Shown here: positions 1 through 5,432 of the stretch, piece by piece
How positions within the stretch are numbered: position 1 is the stretch's first letter
Layout: each line of letters begins with the position of its first letter
Notes under the pieces: generated by a model
What the model was told of the DNA's origin: nothing
Databases searched by the model: none
What the model saw: only the letters and a program-made list of their open reading frames with translations
Origin: Tissierellia bacterium
Lineage (GTDB): Bacteria; Bacillota; Clostridia; Tissierellales; Tissierellaceae
DNA: 7,562 nt
Assembly: GCA_012521625.1 (NCBI GenBank)
Contig: JAAYLY010000174.1
Span: forward strand, 1-7,562
Direction of reading: 5' to 3'
Position numbers and translations under genes: made by a program

Positions 1-23
1 ATTTCGTGTATAATTGTATTCAT
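1..23 (-). CDS. transposase, first seven codons only (left IS copy)
   Basis: An ATG at bases 23-21 on the minus strand reads MNTIIHE and runs off the window. It follows an AAGGAGG ribosome binding site (bases 38-32) at normal spacing. The mirror copy at the right end reads MNTIIHQ, so the frame is conserved between copies. The call as a transposase rests on context (repeat copy, terminal repeat, sequestered start) and not on any domain, because only seven residues are visible. Confidence 0.6.
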
Positions 24-91
24 AAGAATAGCCTCCTTTATTATGATTTTTGTTTTTTGACACTTCTATCATAACATATGGGGCTATTCTT
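24..91 (-). promoter_or_regulatory. hairpin sequestering the transposase ribosome binding site (left copy)
   Basis: Bases 24-33 (AAGAATAGCC) pair perfectly with 82-91 (GGCTATTCTT). A second helix pairs TTATGAT (41-47) with ATCATAA (68-74) across an internal bulge. In the minus-strand transcript the AAGGAGG site lies inside the 3' arm and the ATG follows the stem directly. Such structures are known in IS elements, where they block translation from transcripts entering from outside; a transcript starting inside the element past the first arm would escape. The role here is inferred from geometry. Confidence 0.65.
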
Positions 92-200
92 TTTTGTATT
101 TTTCCCTACAATTATTTTACACTAACGGAGACTAATTGATTTAATTCTTTTTATTTATTAAATGCATATAAATTATTATATAATATGGATTCATGATGAT

Positions 201-207
201 GAGGTGG
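201..207 (+). promoter_or_regulatory. ribosome binding site fixing the TTG start of spoVB
   Basis: GAGGTGG lies four bases upstream of the TTG at 212 and is the only convincing Shine-Dalgarno sequence here. The 74 bases between the IS end (126) and this site are very AT-rich. They contain a TATAAT at 179-184 without a clear -35, and CATATAAA at 165-172, which loosely resembles a sigma-E -10. Neither is strong enough to be called a promoter. Confidence 0.6.
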
Positions 208-211
208 TCTT

Positions 212-1750
212 TTGAAGGAAAGGGATTTTATACAGGGTTCCATGATGTTGGTGGTAATAAACTTTGTGGTACAGATAATCGACTTTATCTATGATGTAAT
301 GCTATCCAAATTTATTGGAGCAGAAGCCATGGGATTATTCCAAATGGCCATGTCTATATTGATGGTCTTCCTGATAGTATCCACCGTTGGTATTCCAACA
401 GCAGTATCCAGATTGGTGGCAGAATATAATTCTCGGAAAGATAGGCATGGAATCAATAGGATATTTAAAGTAGCCCTAGTCTTAACATTAATTTTGTCCT
501 TAATATTTAGTAGCATGATAATAATATTGGGGGAAAATATTGCATTAAGGGTTTTTAAAGATGCAGAAATGGTCCTTGCCTTATATCTTTTGATTCCTGC
601 CACTATAGTTATATCCATCAGCGCTATAATAAGGGGGTATTACTACGGATTAAAATTGGTAATGATCCCTAGCATCTCCCAAATAATCGAGCATGTTACT
701 AGATTTGTGATTATAATAGGGCTACTCTATTATATATATCCTGTTAAAGCTTTCTATGGAGCCCTTATTGCATTAGCCGGTATTACCGTATGGGAAGTAT
801 TCGATTTAGCCTGGCTTACTTTAATGCTTAAACCTTGGAAAAGGAAAAAAAGCATAGTTAAATACAATACCATCCATGTAAGTACTATTATGAGACAAAT
901 ACTGCCCATAGCCATACCCCTAGGGTTGTCCAGCCTATTAAATGTAGTTCTGAGATTTCTAAATTCCCTATTGATGCCCCAAAATCTTATGAAAATAGGA
1001 TATTCCCATGGGGAGGCAATGGCCACCTTTGGGAGAATTACAGGTATGACCATGCCATTAATCACTCTCCCCTTCATGGTAACGTCGGCTATGGTAATAA
1101 ATCTGGTTCCCAATCTATCGGAGCAGATGGCATTAAAAAACTATGGAAATGTAAAAAAGAATATCATATTTTCCATCAAGCTAACCTTAATAGCGGCTAT
1201 TCCCTTAACTGGATTATATATATTCTTTTCTGAGCCATTAGGCTTTTTCCTCTATAGGGATTTAAAAGTAGGAAGGTTTATCAATATTATGGCCTATGGT
1301 ACTCTACTTATGGCATTACAGCACACCCTTTCAGGAGTTTTAAATGGTTTAAAGAAGCATGTCTCAGTTACCTTGAACAGGATTTTAGGTATGTTAATCC
1401 AAGTACTAGCTATTTATTATTTGGTTGGTCATCCCCGCTTTGGGCTTAATGGCTTTTTCATTGGATTTATAACATCAGGATTAATGGTGTTGCTATTGGA
1501 TATGTTCACCATAAGGAAGATGATGAAACTGAAAATAAATTGGATGGATATCTTATTCAAACCCCTATTGGCTGCTGCTATAATGGTTATTATTACGGAT
1601 AATGGAAGAAAGCTATTATATGGAATTGTAATAAGTCAGCTTTGGGCCTTTCTAATAAGTCTGGTAATGGGGATTATATTCTATATACTCATCCTATATA
1701 TTACAAAGGCCATACCCAAGAATTCATTTAGAAGGTTAATAGGAGGATAG
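212..1750 (+). CDS. spoVB: stage V sporulation protein B, MOP-superfamily polysaccharide flippase
   Basis: This 512-residue, very hydrophobic protein is close to the length of Bacillus SpoVB (about 518). It has the family layout of roughly 14 membrane helices, with basic loops such as KPWKRKK near residue 210 and an amphipathic N-terminus followed by a helix near residues 10-30 that leads into FIGAEAMGLFQMA. The repeated IPTAVSRLVAEY and MVTSAMVINLVPNLSEQ segments are typical of the SpoVB/MurJ-like branch of the MOP exporters. In spore formers SpoVB sits in the mother-cell-derived forespore membrane and is needed for cortex synthesis, probably by moving lipid-linked precursors. The start is TTG at 212, supported by GAGGTGG just upstream; the next methionines (residues 11-12) would cut into the first helix. 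It is the only plus-strand gene in the interior and converges on the peroxiredoxin gene through a shared terminator. A nearby lipid II flippase paralogue cannot be ruled out, but SpoVB fits best. Confidence 0.85.
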   Translation: MKERDFIQGSMMLVVINFVVQIIDFIYDVMLSKFIGAEAMGLFQMAMSILMVFLIVSTVGIPTAVSRLVAEYNSRKDRHGINRIFKVALVLTLILSLIFSSMIIILGENIALRVFKDAEMVLALYLLIPATIVISISAIIRGYYYGLKLVMIPSISQIIEHVTRFVIIIGLLYYIYPVKAFYGALIALAGITVWEVFDLAWLTLMLKPWKRKKSIVKYNTIHVSTIMRQILPIAIPLGLSSLLNVVLRFLNSLLMPQNLMKIGYSHGEAMATFGRITGMTMPLITLPFMVTSAMVINLVPNLSEQMALKNYGNVKKNIIFSIKLTLIAAIPLTGLYIFFSEPLGFFLYRDLKVGRFINIMAYGTLLMALQHTLSGVLNGLKKHVSVTLNRILGMLIQVLAIYYLVGHPRFGLNGFFIGFITSGLMVLLLDMFTIRKMMKLKINWMDILFKPLLAAAIMVIITDNGRKLLYGIVISQLWAFLISLVMGIIFYILILYITKAIPKNSFRRLIGG

Positions 1751-1758
1751 TTAACTAA

Positions 1759-1786
1759 AAAGAGTCCAAGTTAGCTTGGACTCTTT
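1759..1786. terminator. bidirectional terminator between spoVB and prxU
   Basis: AAAGAGTCCAAG (1759-1770) and CTTGGACTCTTT (1775-1786) form a perfect 12-bp stem with the four-base loop TTAG. It lies 9 bases after the spoVB stop and 6 bases beyond the peroxiredoxin stop. The T run is better on the minus strand (TTTTTAG follows the stem), so it probably ends the peroxiredoxin transcript most strongly and spoVB less so. Confidence 0.85.
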
Positions 1787-1791
1787 AATCT

Positions 1792-2505
1792 CTATTTGGC
1801 TCCTTCGGCTACACTCCATTCTTGCCATACCTTGCCGACTAGATCTGGCCCTGGCTTTAATGTTTTCTTGCCTGGCTCCCAACCTGCTGGAGTGACTTCC
1901 CTTCCTTCAGATTCCCTTACTAATTGGAAGGCTTTAATTTGTCTTATGGTTTCTTCTATATTCCTTCCTACTGTAGGATTAAGTACTTCAAAACCTTGGA
2001 TTATTCCATCCGGGTCGATTATAAATCTGCCTCTGGTTTCTACCTTGCCTTCTTCATCATAGATGCCATATAGCTTTCCTATTGAACCATCTTGGTCTGA
2101 ACCCATTGGGAATGGAATATCCCCGTCTATCATCTTGGATAGCTCGTGGTCGTTCCACATTTTGTGTACAAATACGCTGTCTACACTGATGGAGATTACC
2201 TCTACTCCTAGTTCCTGTAATTCCTTATATCTATCAGCAACTGCTGACACTTCTGTAGCTCAGACAAAGGTGAAATCCCCTGGGTAGAAGCATAGTAATA
2301 CCCACTTTCCTTTAAATTCAGATAGGCTTAGCTCAACAAATTTTCCTTCATAAAAAGCTGGTATGGTAAAGTCTGGTGCTGGCTTACCAACCTTAATCAT
2401 ATTATCCCCCTCCTTAATAATAGGCTTCTCTTCTCTTTTTTCCTCTTCCACCATATCCATTTTTATTGCTGGCCTTTGACAACCTGCTTTAAATTCTACA
2501 GGCAC
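1792..2505 (-). CDS. prxU: selenocysteine-containing peroxiredoxin (AhpC/Prx1-like, PrxU type)
   Basis: One reading frame of 237 residues contains a single UGA (2262-2260) exactly where the peroxidatic cysteine belongs: FYPGDFTFV-U-ATE, compared with FVCPTE in ordinary AhpC/Prx1 proteins. The rest of the fold continues in frame after the UGA (VISISVDSVFVHKMW, RGRFIIDPDG, NPTVGRNIEETIRQIKAFQ). The UGA is therefore decoded as Sec, and a hairpin directly downstream supports this. The enzyme reduces hydroperoxides in the cytosol with a thiol donor. The usual C-terminal resolving cysteine (VCPAGW) is threonine here (VTPAGW). The remaining cysteines are Cys72 (LLCFYPG) and Cys9. The GTG at 2505 follows GGAGGAGGTG and adds 35 residues, including AGCQRP. 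A second strong site precedes Met36 (ATG at 2400-2398), which begins the conventional MIKVGKPAPDF. From that start Sec is residue 47, the canonical position and, from memory, that of Eubacterium acidaminophilum PrxU. The stop is TAG. Confidence 0.9.
2232..2249 (-). promoter_or_regulatory. candidate bacterial SECIS element in the prxU mRNA
   Basis: In the transcript, UGUCAGC and GCUGAUA form a 7-bp stem (one G-U pair) closed by the loop AGUU. The stem starts 10 bases after the UGA and the loop G is 18 bases after it. Bacterial SECIS elements lie just downstream of the UGA inside the coding region, with a G in the first two loop positions at about this distance, and are bound by SelB. The structure was found by eye; its energy was not computed. 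Confidence 0.65.
2409..2415 (-). promoter_or_regulatory. internal ribosome binding site for a short PrxU start
   Basis: AAGGAGG lies eight bases upstream of the in-frame ATG at 2400-2398, which encodes Met36 of the long form. Full-strength sites rarely occur inside coding sequence by chance, and the protein starting here has the standard AhpC/Prx N-terminus. Confidence 0.6.
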
Positions 2506-2512
2506 AAAAACA

Positions 2513-2520
2513 CCTCCTCC
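2513..2520 (-). promoter_or_regulatory. strong ribosome binding site for the GTG start of prxU
   Basis: The minus strand reads GGAGGAGG TGTTTTT GTG, a near-perfect anti-16S match seven bases before the GTG at 2505. It supports translation of the 35-residue N-terminal extension. It also overlaps the TAG stop of a 21-codon ORF (2520-2522) and directly follows the second arm of a long inverted repeat. Confidence 0.7.
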
Positions 2521-2585
2521 TATAGATGATTTTTATAAACCATGCTTGTCCAATAAAATTCATCTATAGTAACTTTACCCTCCAT
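2520..2585 (-). CDS. possible 21-residue upstream ORF in the prxU leader
   Basis: ATG at 2585-2583 opens a 21-codon frame beginning MEGKVTIDEFYW. Its TAG stop (2522-2520) overlaps the prxU ribosome binding site, the geometry of translational coupling. The composition is protein-like (acidic and aromatic residues, few repeats). Against it, there is no good Shine-Dalgarno sequence before the ATG, and the weak promoter candidate falls inside it. I recognise no family. It may be a leader peptide, the relic of a gene, or chance. Confidence 0.25.
   Translation of the reverse strand: MEGKVTIDEFYWTSMVYKNHL
2521..2568 (-). promoter_or_regulatory. 16-bp inverted repeat in the prxU leader
   Basis: TATAGATGATTTTTAT (2521-2536) and ATAAAATTCATCTATA (2553-2568) pair over 16 positions with a single mismatch and enclose a 16-base loop. 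The repeat directly abuts the GGAGGAGG ribosome binding site. It could be an mRNA hairpin affecting ribosome access or a paired operator for a peroxide or metal regulator. A possible promoter overlaps its outer arm: TTGCTG, 17 bases, TACTAT on the minus strand (bases 2593-2565). Which role applies cannot be decided from sequence. Confidence 0.55.
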
Positions 2586-2640
2586 TTCCAGCAACTAAAC
2601 ATTTTTGGTTAAATTTATATAGAAAAATGTTATAAAATAA

Positions 2641-2672
2641 GCCAGGTGATTCTTTAGCTTAAATCACCTGGC
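2641..2672 (-). terminator. terminator of the DUF134 gene
   Basis: GCCAGGTGATT (2641-2651) and AATCACCTGGC (2662-2672) form an 11-bp, GC-rich stem with a 10-base loop. On the minus strand it is followed by TTATTTTATAAC. The last codons of the DUF134 gene form one arm and its TAA stop lies in the loop, so the coding end and the terminator overlap. Confidence 0.85.
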
Positions 2673-3034
2673 CTATTTCTCCCTCTGCCCCTTCTATGCC
2701 CATGTCCAGCATTTTTACAAGGAATACATTGATTCCCATCCATTTCACAGAGTATATAGTCTCCACCTTCTATTCTCAACATCTTACCATTCACTATGCT
2801 ATCGGCTATCTTCCGTTTTGCTTCCGAATACATCCTTTGAACTGTAGAACGGGCTACATCCATCCTTTCGGCACATTCAGTTTGCTCTAGACCCTCCAGA
2901 TCTATAAGACGAATAACCTCATATTCTTCTACGGATAGAATTATAGCTTCACTATGGGGATTAGCATTTGCTGCCCCAAATATTCTATAATTTGGCATTC
3001 TACATACCCTTCTTCTCTTTCTTGGTCTGGCCAT
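2654..3034 (-). CDS. DUF134 (UPF0251) family DNA-binding protein
   Basis: The 126-residue protein begins MARPRKRRRVCRMP, the usual basic start of DUF134. A helix-turn-helix like sigma-70 region 4 spans about residues 34-80 (LSVEEYEVIRLIDLEGL, then AERMDVARSTVQRMYSEAKR). The C-terminus carries C96, C103, C106, H111 and H113 in a CX6CX2C arrangement followed by His and an Arg/Gly tail, which could bind a metal. Proteins of this family are predicted regulators; I know of no defined ligand. ATG at 3034 follows GAAGGGAG at 3050-3043. The gene lies 63 bases downstream of the DUF5320 gene, past a hairpin and with no clear promoter of its own, so it is probably expressed partly by read-through. It may control the DUF5320 promoter; that is inference from proximity. 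Confidence 0.8.
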   Translation of the reverse strand: MARPRKRRRVCRMPNYRIFGAANANPHSEAIILSVEEYEVIRLIDLEGLEQTECAERMDVARSTVQRMYSEAKRKIADSIVNGKMLRIEGGDYILCEMDGNQCIPCKNAGHGHRRGRGRNRPGDLS

Positions 3035-3065
3035 ATTTCCATCTCCCTTCTATTATATTTTAGCA

Positions 3066-3100
3066 TAATAAAAGGATGAGGCAAACTCATCCTTTTATTA
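3066..3100 (-). terminator. hairpin terminator/attenuator between DUF5320 and DUF134
   Basis: TAATAAAAGGATGAG (3066-3080) and CTCATCCTTTTATTA (3086-3100) are perfectly complementary over 15 bp with a five-base loop. The arm at 3086-3100 contains the TAA stop of the DUF5320 gene. The T content is within the stem's A/T base, with no long separate U run, so termination may be partial and allow expression of the DUF134 gene downstream. Confidence 0.75.
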
Positions 3101-3355
3101 TTGGTCAAGTTTTTCTAATCTTTCTTCTACATCCTTTAGCCTAGACTGTAAAAAAATTTTCTCATTTTCCAATAGGGCCTTTTCTTCTTCTGGGCTAATA
3201 GTATAATCCCAGCTGCCATACCTTCCCATTTCCCTGCCATAACCATATCCAAAATTCATCCTTCTAATGCCAAATCCTCTAGGCCTACAATAGCCTCTGC
3301 CCCATCCTGTCCTTGGACCCATAGCCATAGGGCCTGTACCATCTCTTCTTGGCAT
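3098..3355 (-). CDS. small Gly/Arg-rich DUF5320 family protein
   Basis: The product has 85 residues. It starts MPRRDGTGPMAMGPRTGWGR, the signature opening of DUF5320 proteins, continues through a Gly/Arg/Tyr-rich middle (one cysteine, C23), and ends with a charged, likely coiled-coil helix from about residue 54 (SPEEEKALLENEKIFLQSRL). The function is unknown. In other anaerobes the family is often found beside DUF134, NifX-like and Mrp-type ATPase genes linked to metal-cofactor handling; those partners are absent here. ATG at 3355-3353 is chosen because AAGGAGGAG (3369-3361) sits just upstream. An in-frame ATG at 3391 would start about two bases from the predicted transcription start and lacks a ribosome site. 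Confidence 0.8.
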   Translation of the reverse strand: MPRRDGTGPMAMGPRTGWGRGYCRPRGFGIRRMNFGYGYGREMGRYGSWDYTISPEEEKALLENEKIFLQSRLKDVEERLEKLDQ

Positions 3356-3372
3356 AAGCTCTCCTCCTTTTT

Positions 3373-3423
3373 GTTTTGGGCATATACCCATTTACTTATA
3401 TTATACATAGTTTTGGGTATATG
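3373..3423 (-). promoter_or_regulatory. paired operator-like sites over the DUF5320 promoter
   Basis: CATATACCCA (3381-3390) and TGGGTATATG (3414-3423) are perfect 10-base inverted copies, 33 bp apart centre to centre (about three helical turns). One lies in the -35/-10 spacer and touches the -35 box; the other lies just after the predicted start. The wider motif GTTTTGGGYATATR also occurs twice on the plus strand (3373-3386, 3410-3423), and GGGCATATACCC (3378-3389) is itself nearly palindromic. The regulator is unknown; the adjacent DUF134 protein is one candidate. Confidence 0.6.
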
Positions 3424-3427
3424 TCAA
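3400..3427 (-). promoter_or_regulatory. consensus sigma-A promoter of the DUF5320-DUF134 unit
   Basis: On the minus strand TTGACA (3427-3422) and TATAAT (3405-3400) match the housekeeping consensus at every base, with a 16-base spacer. Transcription should begin near 3393. So strong a promoter in front of a tiny gene, overlapped by repeated sites, suggests control by repression. Confidence 0.8.
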
Positions 3428-3456
3428 TAACTATTTATAGGCAATCTTAAAAATAT

Positions 3457-3490
3457 AAGCCAGGCAATAGATTGACTTATTACCTGACTT
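3457..3490 (-). terminator. terminator of cwlD
   Basis: In the minus-strand RNA, AAGUCAGGUAAUA pairs with UAUUGCCUGGCUU over 13 bp, including two G-U pairs that would be mismatches in the plus-strand RNA, so the hairpin is built for the minus direction. It is followed by UAUAUUUUUAAG and lies directly at the cwlD stop. Confidence 0.85.
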
Positions 3491-4220
3491 AATCTAAATA
3501 CTCTAATATTCCCTTTTTTATGGCATAGGCCAGCCTTTCCTTATAGCCTTCGTCTTTTAAAAGCCTATTTTCCTCCGGGTTAGTAATAAAGCCTGCTTCT
3601 AGTAATACCCCCGTATATTTAGGCTCCCTTAGTATGTAGAAATCCTCATATAAGATTTCAGTCCTTAAGCTATCCTCCTTCAAAAATTGGTGGTATAGAT
3701 GGGTATCTATTGAATGGGCTAATTTCTCTGCTAATTCTTTTCCATCTTCCGAGCCTGGAAAATGATAAATTTTCACTCCTCTGGCAGAAGAACTTTTGCT
3801 GGAGTTAACGTGGATACTTACGTAGACCAAGGGCTGGTTAGAGTCTATGATTGATCGCCTTGCATCTAAATCTCGCCTATATCTGGATGCTTTAATCTGG
3901 CTCAAATCTTCTAAGGACATATCCTTCTCCCTAGTCATTATTACGTTAAAGCCTTCAACTATTAACTGCTTTTTTAATCTCAGCCCTATATCCAAATTAA
4001 TATCCTTTTCTAAGATATCTTCCCTTTTACCCGTACCTCCATCTATTCCACCATGACCTGGGTCCAATACGATGGTCCTATTTGACCTATGGCTAAAAGT
4101 CTTGGTTGCCCCATAGTTTCTAAGGATTAGCACATTTACCATAATGAAGAGTAAAAACCCAGCTAAAAGCAAAAGCTTTCTATTTAGCTTTATTATGTAG
4201 TCTCTTGGTTTCCTAGCCAT
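3489..4220 (-). CDS. cwlD: N-acetylmuramoyl-L-alanine amidase CwlD (Amidase_3), spore cortex
   Basis: The 243-residue protein (Bacillus CwlD is about 237) has an uncleaved-type N-terminal membrane helix (residues 15-33) followed by an Amidase_3 domain from about residue 48 to the end. The zinc and catalytic residues are visible: H56 in DPGHGG, E71 in ILEKDIN, H137 in SIHVN, and E208 in LLEAGF. CwlD removes the peptide from muramic acid so that PdaA can form muramic delta-lactam in the cortex, the mark recognised by germination lytic enzymes. The enzyme acts outside the membrane. ATG at 4220 follows AGGAGG with only three bases between, rather tight, but no other start keeps the membrane helix. 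It is a single-gene unit with terminators on both sides. No clear sporulation promoter could be read in the AT-rich 60 bases upstream. A vegetative amidase is possible, but size, single domain and membrane anchor favour CwlD. Confidence 0.88.
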   Translation of the reverse strand: MARKPRDYIIKLNRKLLLLAGFLLFIMVNVLILRNYGATKTFSHRSNRTIVLDPGHGGIDGGTGKREDILEKDINLDIGLRLKKQLIVEGFNVIMTREKDMSLEDLSQIKASRYRRDLDARRSIIDSNQPLVYVSIHVNSSKSSSARGVKIYHFPGSEDGKELAEKLAHSIDTHLYHQFLKEDSLRTEILYEDFYILREPKYTGVLLEAGFITNPEENRLLKDEGYKERLAYAIKKGILEYLD

Positions 4221-4280
4221 TTTCCTCCTAAAATAATTATGTTACATTTATTTTATTATTTATTTTTTGTTTATAGAACA

Positions 4281-4319
4281 AAAAGGAGAAAAGAGTTTTA
4301 TTTCTTCTTTTCTCCTTTT
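4281..4319 (-). terminator. terminator of the stalk-domain protein gene
   Basis: AAAAGGAGAAAAGA (4281-4294) and TCTTTTCTCCTTTT (4306-4319) form a 14-bp stem with an 11-base loop. On the minus strand the stem runs into TGTTCTAT. It lies 23 bases past the stop codon and separates this gene from cwlD. Confidence 0.75.
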
Positions 4320-4342
4320 CTCCTTCTGCCCAAAGTTAATAT

Positions 4343-5356
4343 TTATTGCTTAATTATATTGAACATCCCTGTTTCTAATACTTCTATATCTACTGCCATT
4401 GTCTCCTTAAGAAAGTCAATAGCTACATAGGTAGTGGAATTTTTTAGTTCTGCTGCTATGCCTAATCTTAATGGCTTATCATTTATTTTATAACTCTTTT
4501 CTCCTATTGGAAGACTCACCCTGTAGTCTTCTTTAGTTAATTTAACAGTTCTACTTTCATTAATCCATTCAACTTGGTATCCTAAAGTTTCTGCTATCTG
4601 TCTAAGGGGCAACATGAATATATCTTGATCATTCTTATATATTGGGTTATTTAGGCTAATCTCCTTTTCATCTATCATAACCTTATCCAAAAACCTTACT
4701 TCCAGCTCCCCATCATCTTTTTCCACCAATATTATCTTATTTGGAGTAGCTTGTGCTGGAAGGCTTTCAGCAACTAGTGTGTAAAACACTATTAAATCCC
4801 TATTTATTATATCTTCTTTTCCTATTGTATTTCCATCCTTATCCACCATTACTGTATCTTCTGATAGCTTTAATTTTAAGGACTTATCGGAGCTAATTAA
4901 TTCTTCATTAAATTTGGAAACATGAATTAAATCTTCTTCTTCACTATCTCTTACCATGATAATATCTGCCCCTAGTCGAGGGGGTGCAGTCATCAACATA
5001 ATGGTATCCTTGTGGTAATAGCTGGTAACTTCCATGCCTAACTCTAATTCATCCTTAGGCATAAAATCATTAGTTTCATCCCTTAGAAGAATTGTATCCT
5101 CTGTAATATATAAAACCATTCCACTATAGGGGTCTTCTTCATCATCTGTAACCCAAATTGAGAATAGCTTTTCATCTTCTTTTATATCAGCAATCTTTCC
5201 ATCATATCTAATATAATCTGCTTGCTCCACCTGGTATATGGGTCCATCTATGGGCACTAGCTCCTTTGGCTGATTATCTTCAGCTTTTATAACTAGGGGA
5301 CTTAAGGATATGCAGGCTACTAATGCTAAAGCTAGATATTTTTTTACCCTATCCAT
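4343..5356 (-). CDS. secreted protein with copper-amine-oxidase-N-like (stalk) domain
   Basis: The 337-residue protein has a clear signal peptide (MDRVKKYLALALVACISLSP, probable cleavage after the Ala of VIKA near residue 25). About 200 residues of acidic, beta-rich sequence follow (IADIKEDEKLFSIWVTDDEE, GMVLYITEDTILL), with no catalytic motif I recognise. The last 110 residues form a copper-amine-oxidase N-terminal-like domain, with MLPLRQIAETLGYQVEWI and the repeat-like TTYVAIDFLKETM near the end. In Firmicutes this domain is a common extracellular or cell-wall module and does not imply copper or amine oxidase activity. The exact role is unknown; proximity to cwlD and spoVB is weak evidence for an envelope or spore function. 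ATG at 5356 is preceded by AAAAGGAG about ten bases upstream, and by an extended -10 promoter candidate. Confidence 0.8.
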   Translation of the reverse strand: MDRVKKYLALALVACISLSPLVIKAEDNQPKELVPIDGPIYQVEQADYIRYDGKIADIKEDEKLFSIWVTDDEEDPYSGMVLYITEDTILLRDETNDFMPKDELELGMEVTSYYHKDTIMLMTAPPRLGADIIMVRDSEEEDLIHVSKFNEELISSDKSLKLKLSEDTVMVDKDGNTIGKEDIINRDLIVFYTLVAESLPAQATPNKIILVEKDDGELEVRFLDKVMIDEKEISLNNPIYKNDQDIFMLPLRQIAETLGYQVEWINESRTVKLTKEDYRVSLPIGEKSYKINDKPLRLGIAAELKNSTTYVAIDFLKETMAVDIEVLETGMFNIIKQ

Positions 5357-5385
5357 TCACAAACACTCCTTTTCCTTTTACCCCT

Positions 5386-5394
5386 AGTATACCA
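5386..5394 (-). promoter_or_regulatory. possible extended -10 promoter of the stalk-domain gene
   Basis: The minus strand reads TGGTATACT, an extended -10 element (TGnTATAAT) with one mismatch in the hexamer, 29 bases before the ATG. No -35 is visible at the right distance. This is the best candidate in the 76 bases between the two genes. I see no hairpin terminator for the binding-protein fragment in that gap. Confidence 0.35.
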
Positions 5395-5432
5395 GTATTC
5401 TGAATGAAATGGGTTACATAAGGTTTACAATT

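Larger units (their letters stand above)
1..126 (-). mobile_element. 5' end of an insertion sequence (left copy, partial)
   Basis: Reverse-complemented, these 126 bases align without gaps to the last 126 bases of the window, with 17 differences by eye (about 86% identity). Thirteen of the differences lie in one 27-base stretch, the hairpin loop and the start of its second arm. The element end is taken as base 126, where the outward sequence GTTAGTGTAAAATAATTG begins and similarity to the other copy stops. The segment holds the putative terminal repeat, a long hairpin, a ribosome binding site and the first codons of an outward-reading gene, which is how an IS begins. The family cannot be named because the transposase body lies outside the window. 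The target-site duplication cannot be tested because the far ends are also outside. Confidence 0.8.

Noticed and set aside
289..1113. Minus-strand ORFs of 109 and 119 codons inside spoVB, and plus-strand ORFs opposite prxU, cwlD and the permease
   Set aside because: They are antisense shadows of well-supported genes, lack ribosome sites and resemble no known protein.
1792..2250. A separate 152-residue gene starting at GTG 2250
   Set aside because: It is the C-terminal part of the peroxiredoxin after the in-frame UGA. The GTG lies within the conserved ATEVSAVA segment, has no ribosome site and would lack the active site.
2521..2568. A PerR or Fur box in the prxU leader repeat
   Set aside because: The arms do not match TTATAATnATTATAA or the Fur consensus, and the 16-base gap between long arms fits an RNA hairpin at least as well.
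3353..3391. An earlier ATG start at 3391 for the DUF5320 gene
   Set aside because: It lies about two bases after the predicted transcription start, overlaps the operator repeat and has no ribosome site. The ATG at 3355 has AAGGAGGAG and gives the family's usual N-terminus.
4343..5356. Copper amine oxidase enzyme
   Set aside because: Only the small N-terminal-like (stalk) domain is present at the C-terminus. There is no catalytic domain or topaquinone motif, and the domain is a common structural module in Firmicutes.
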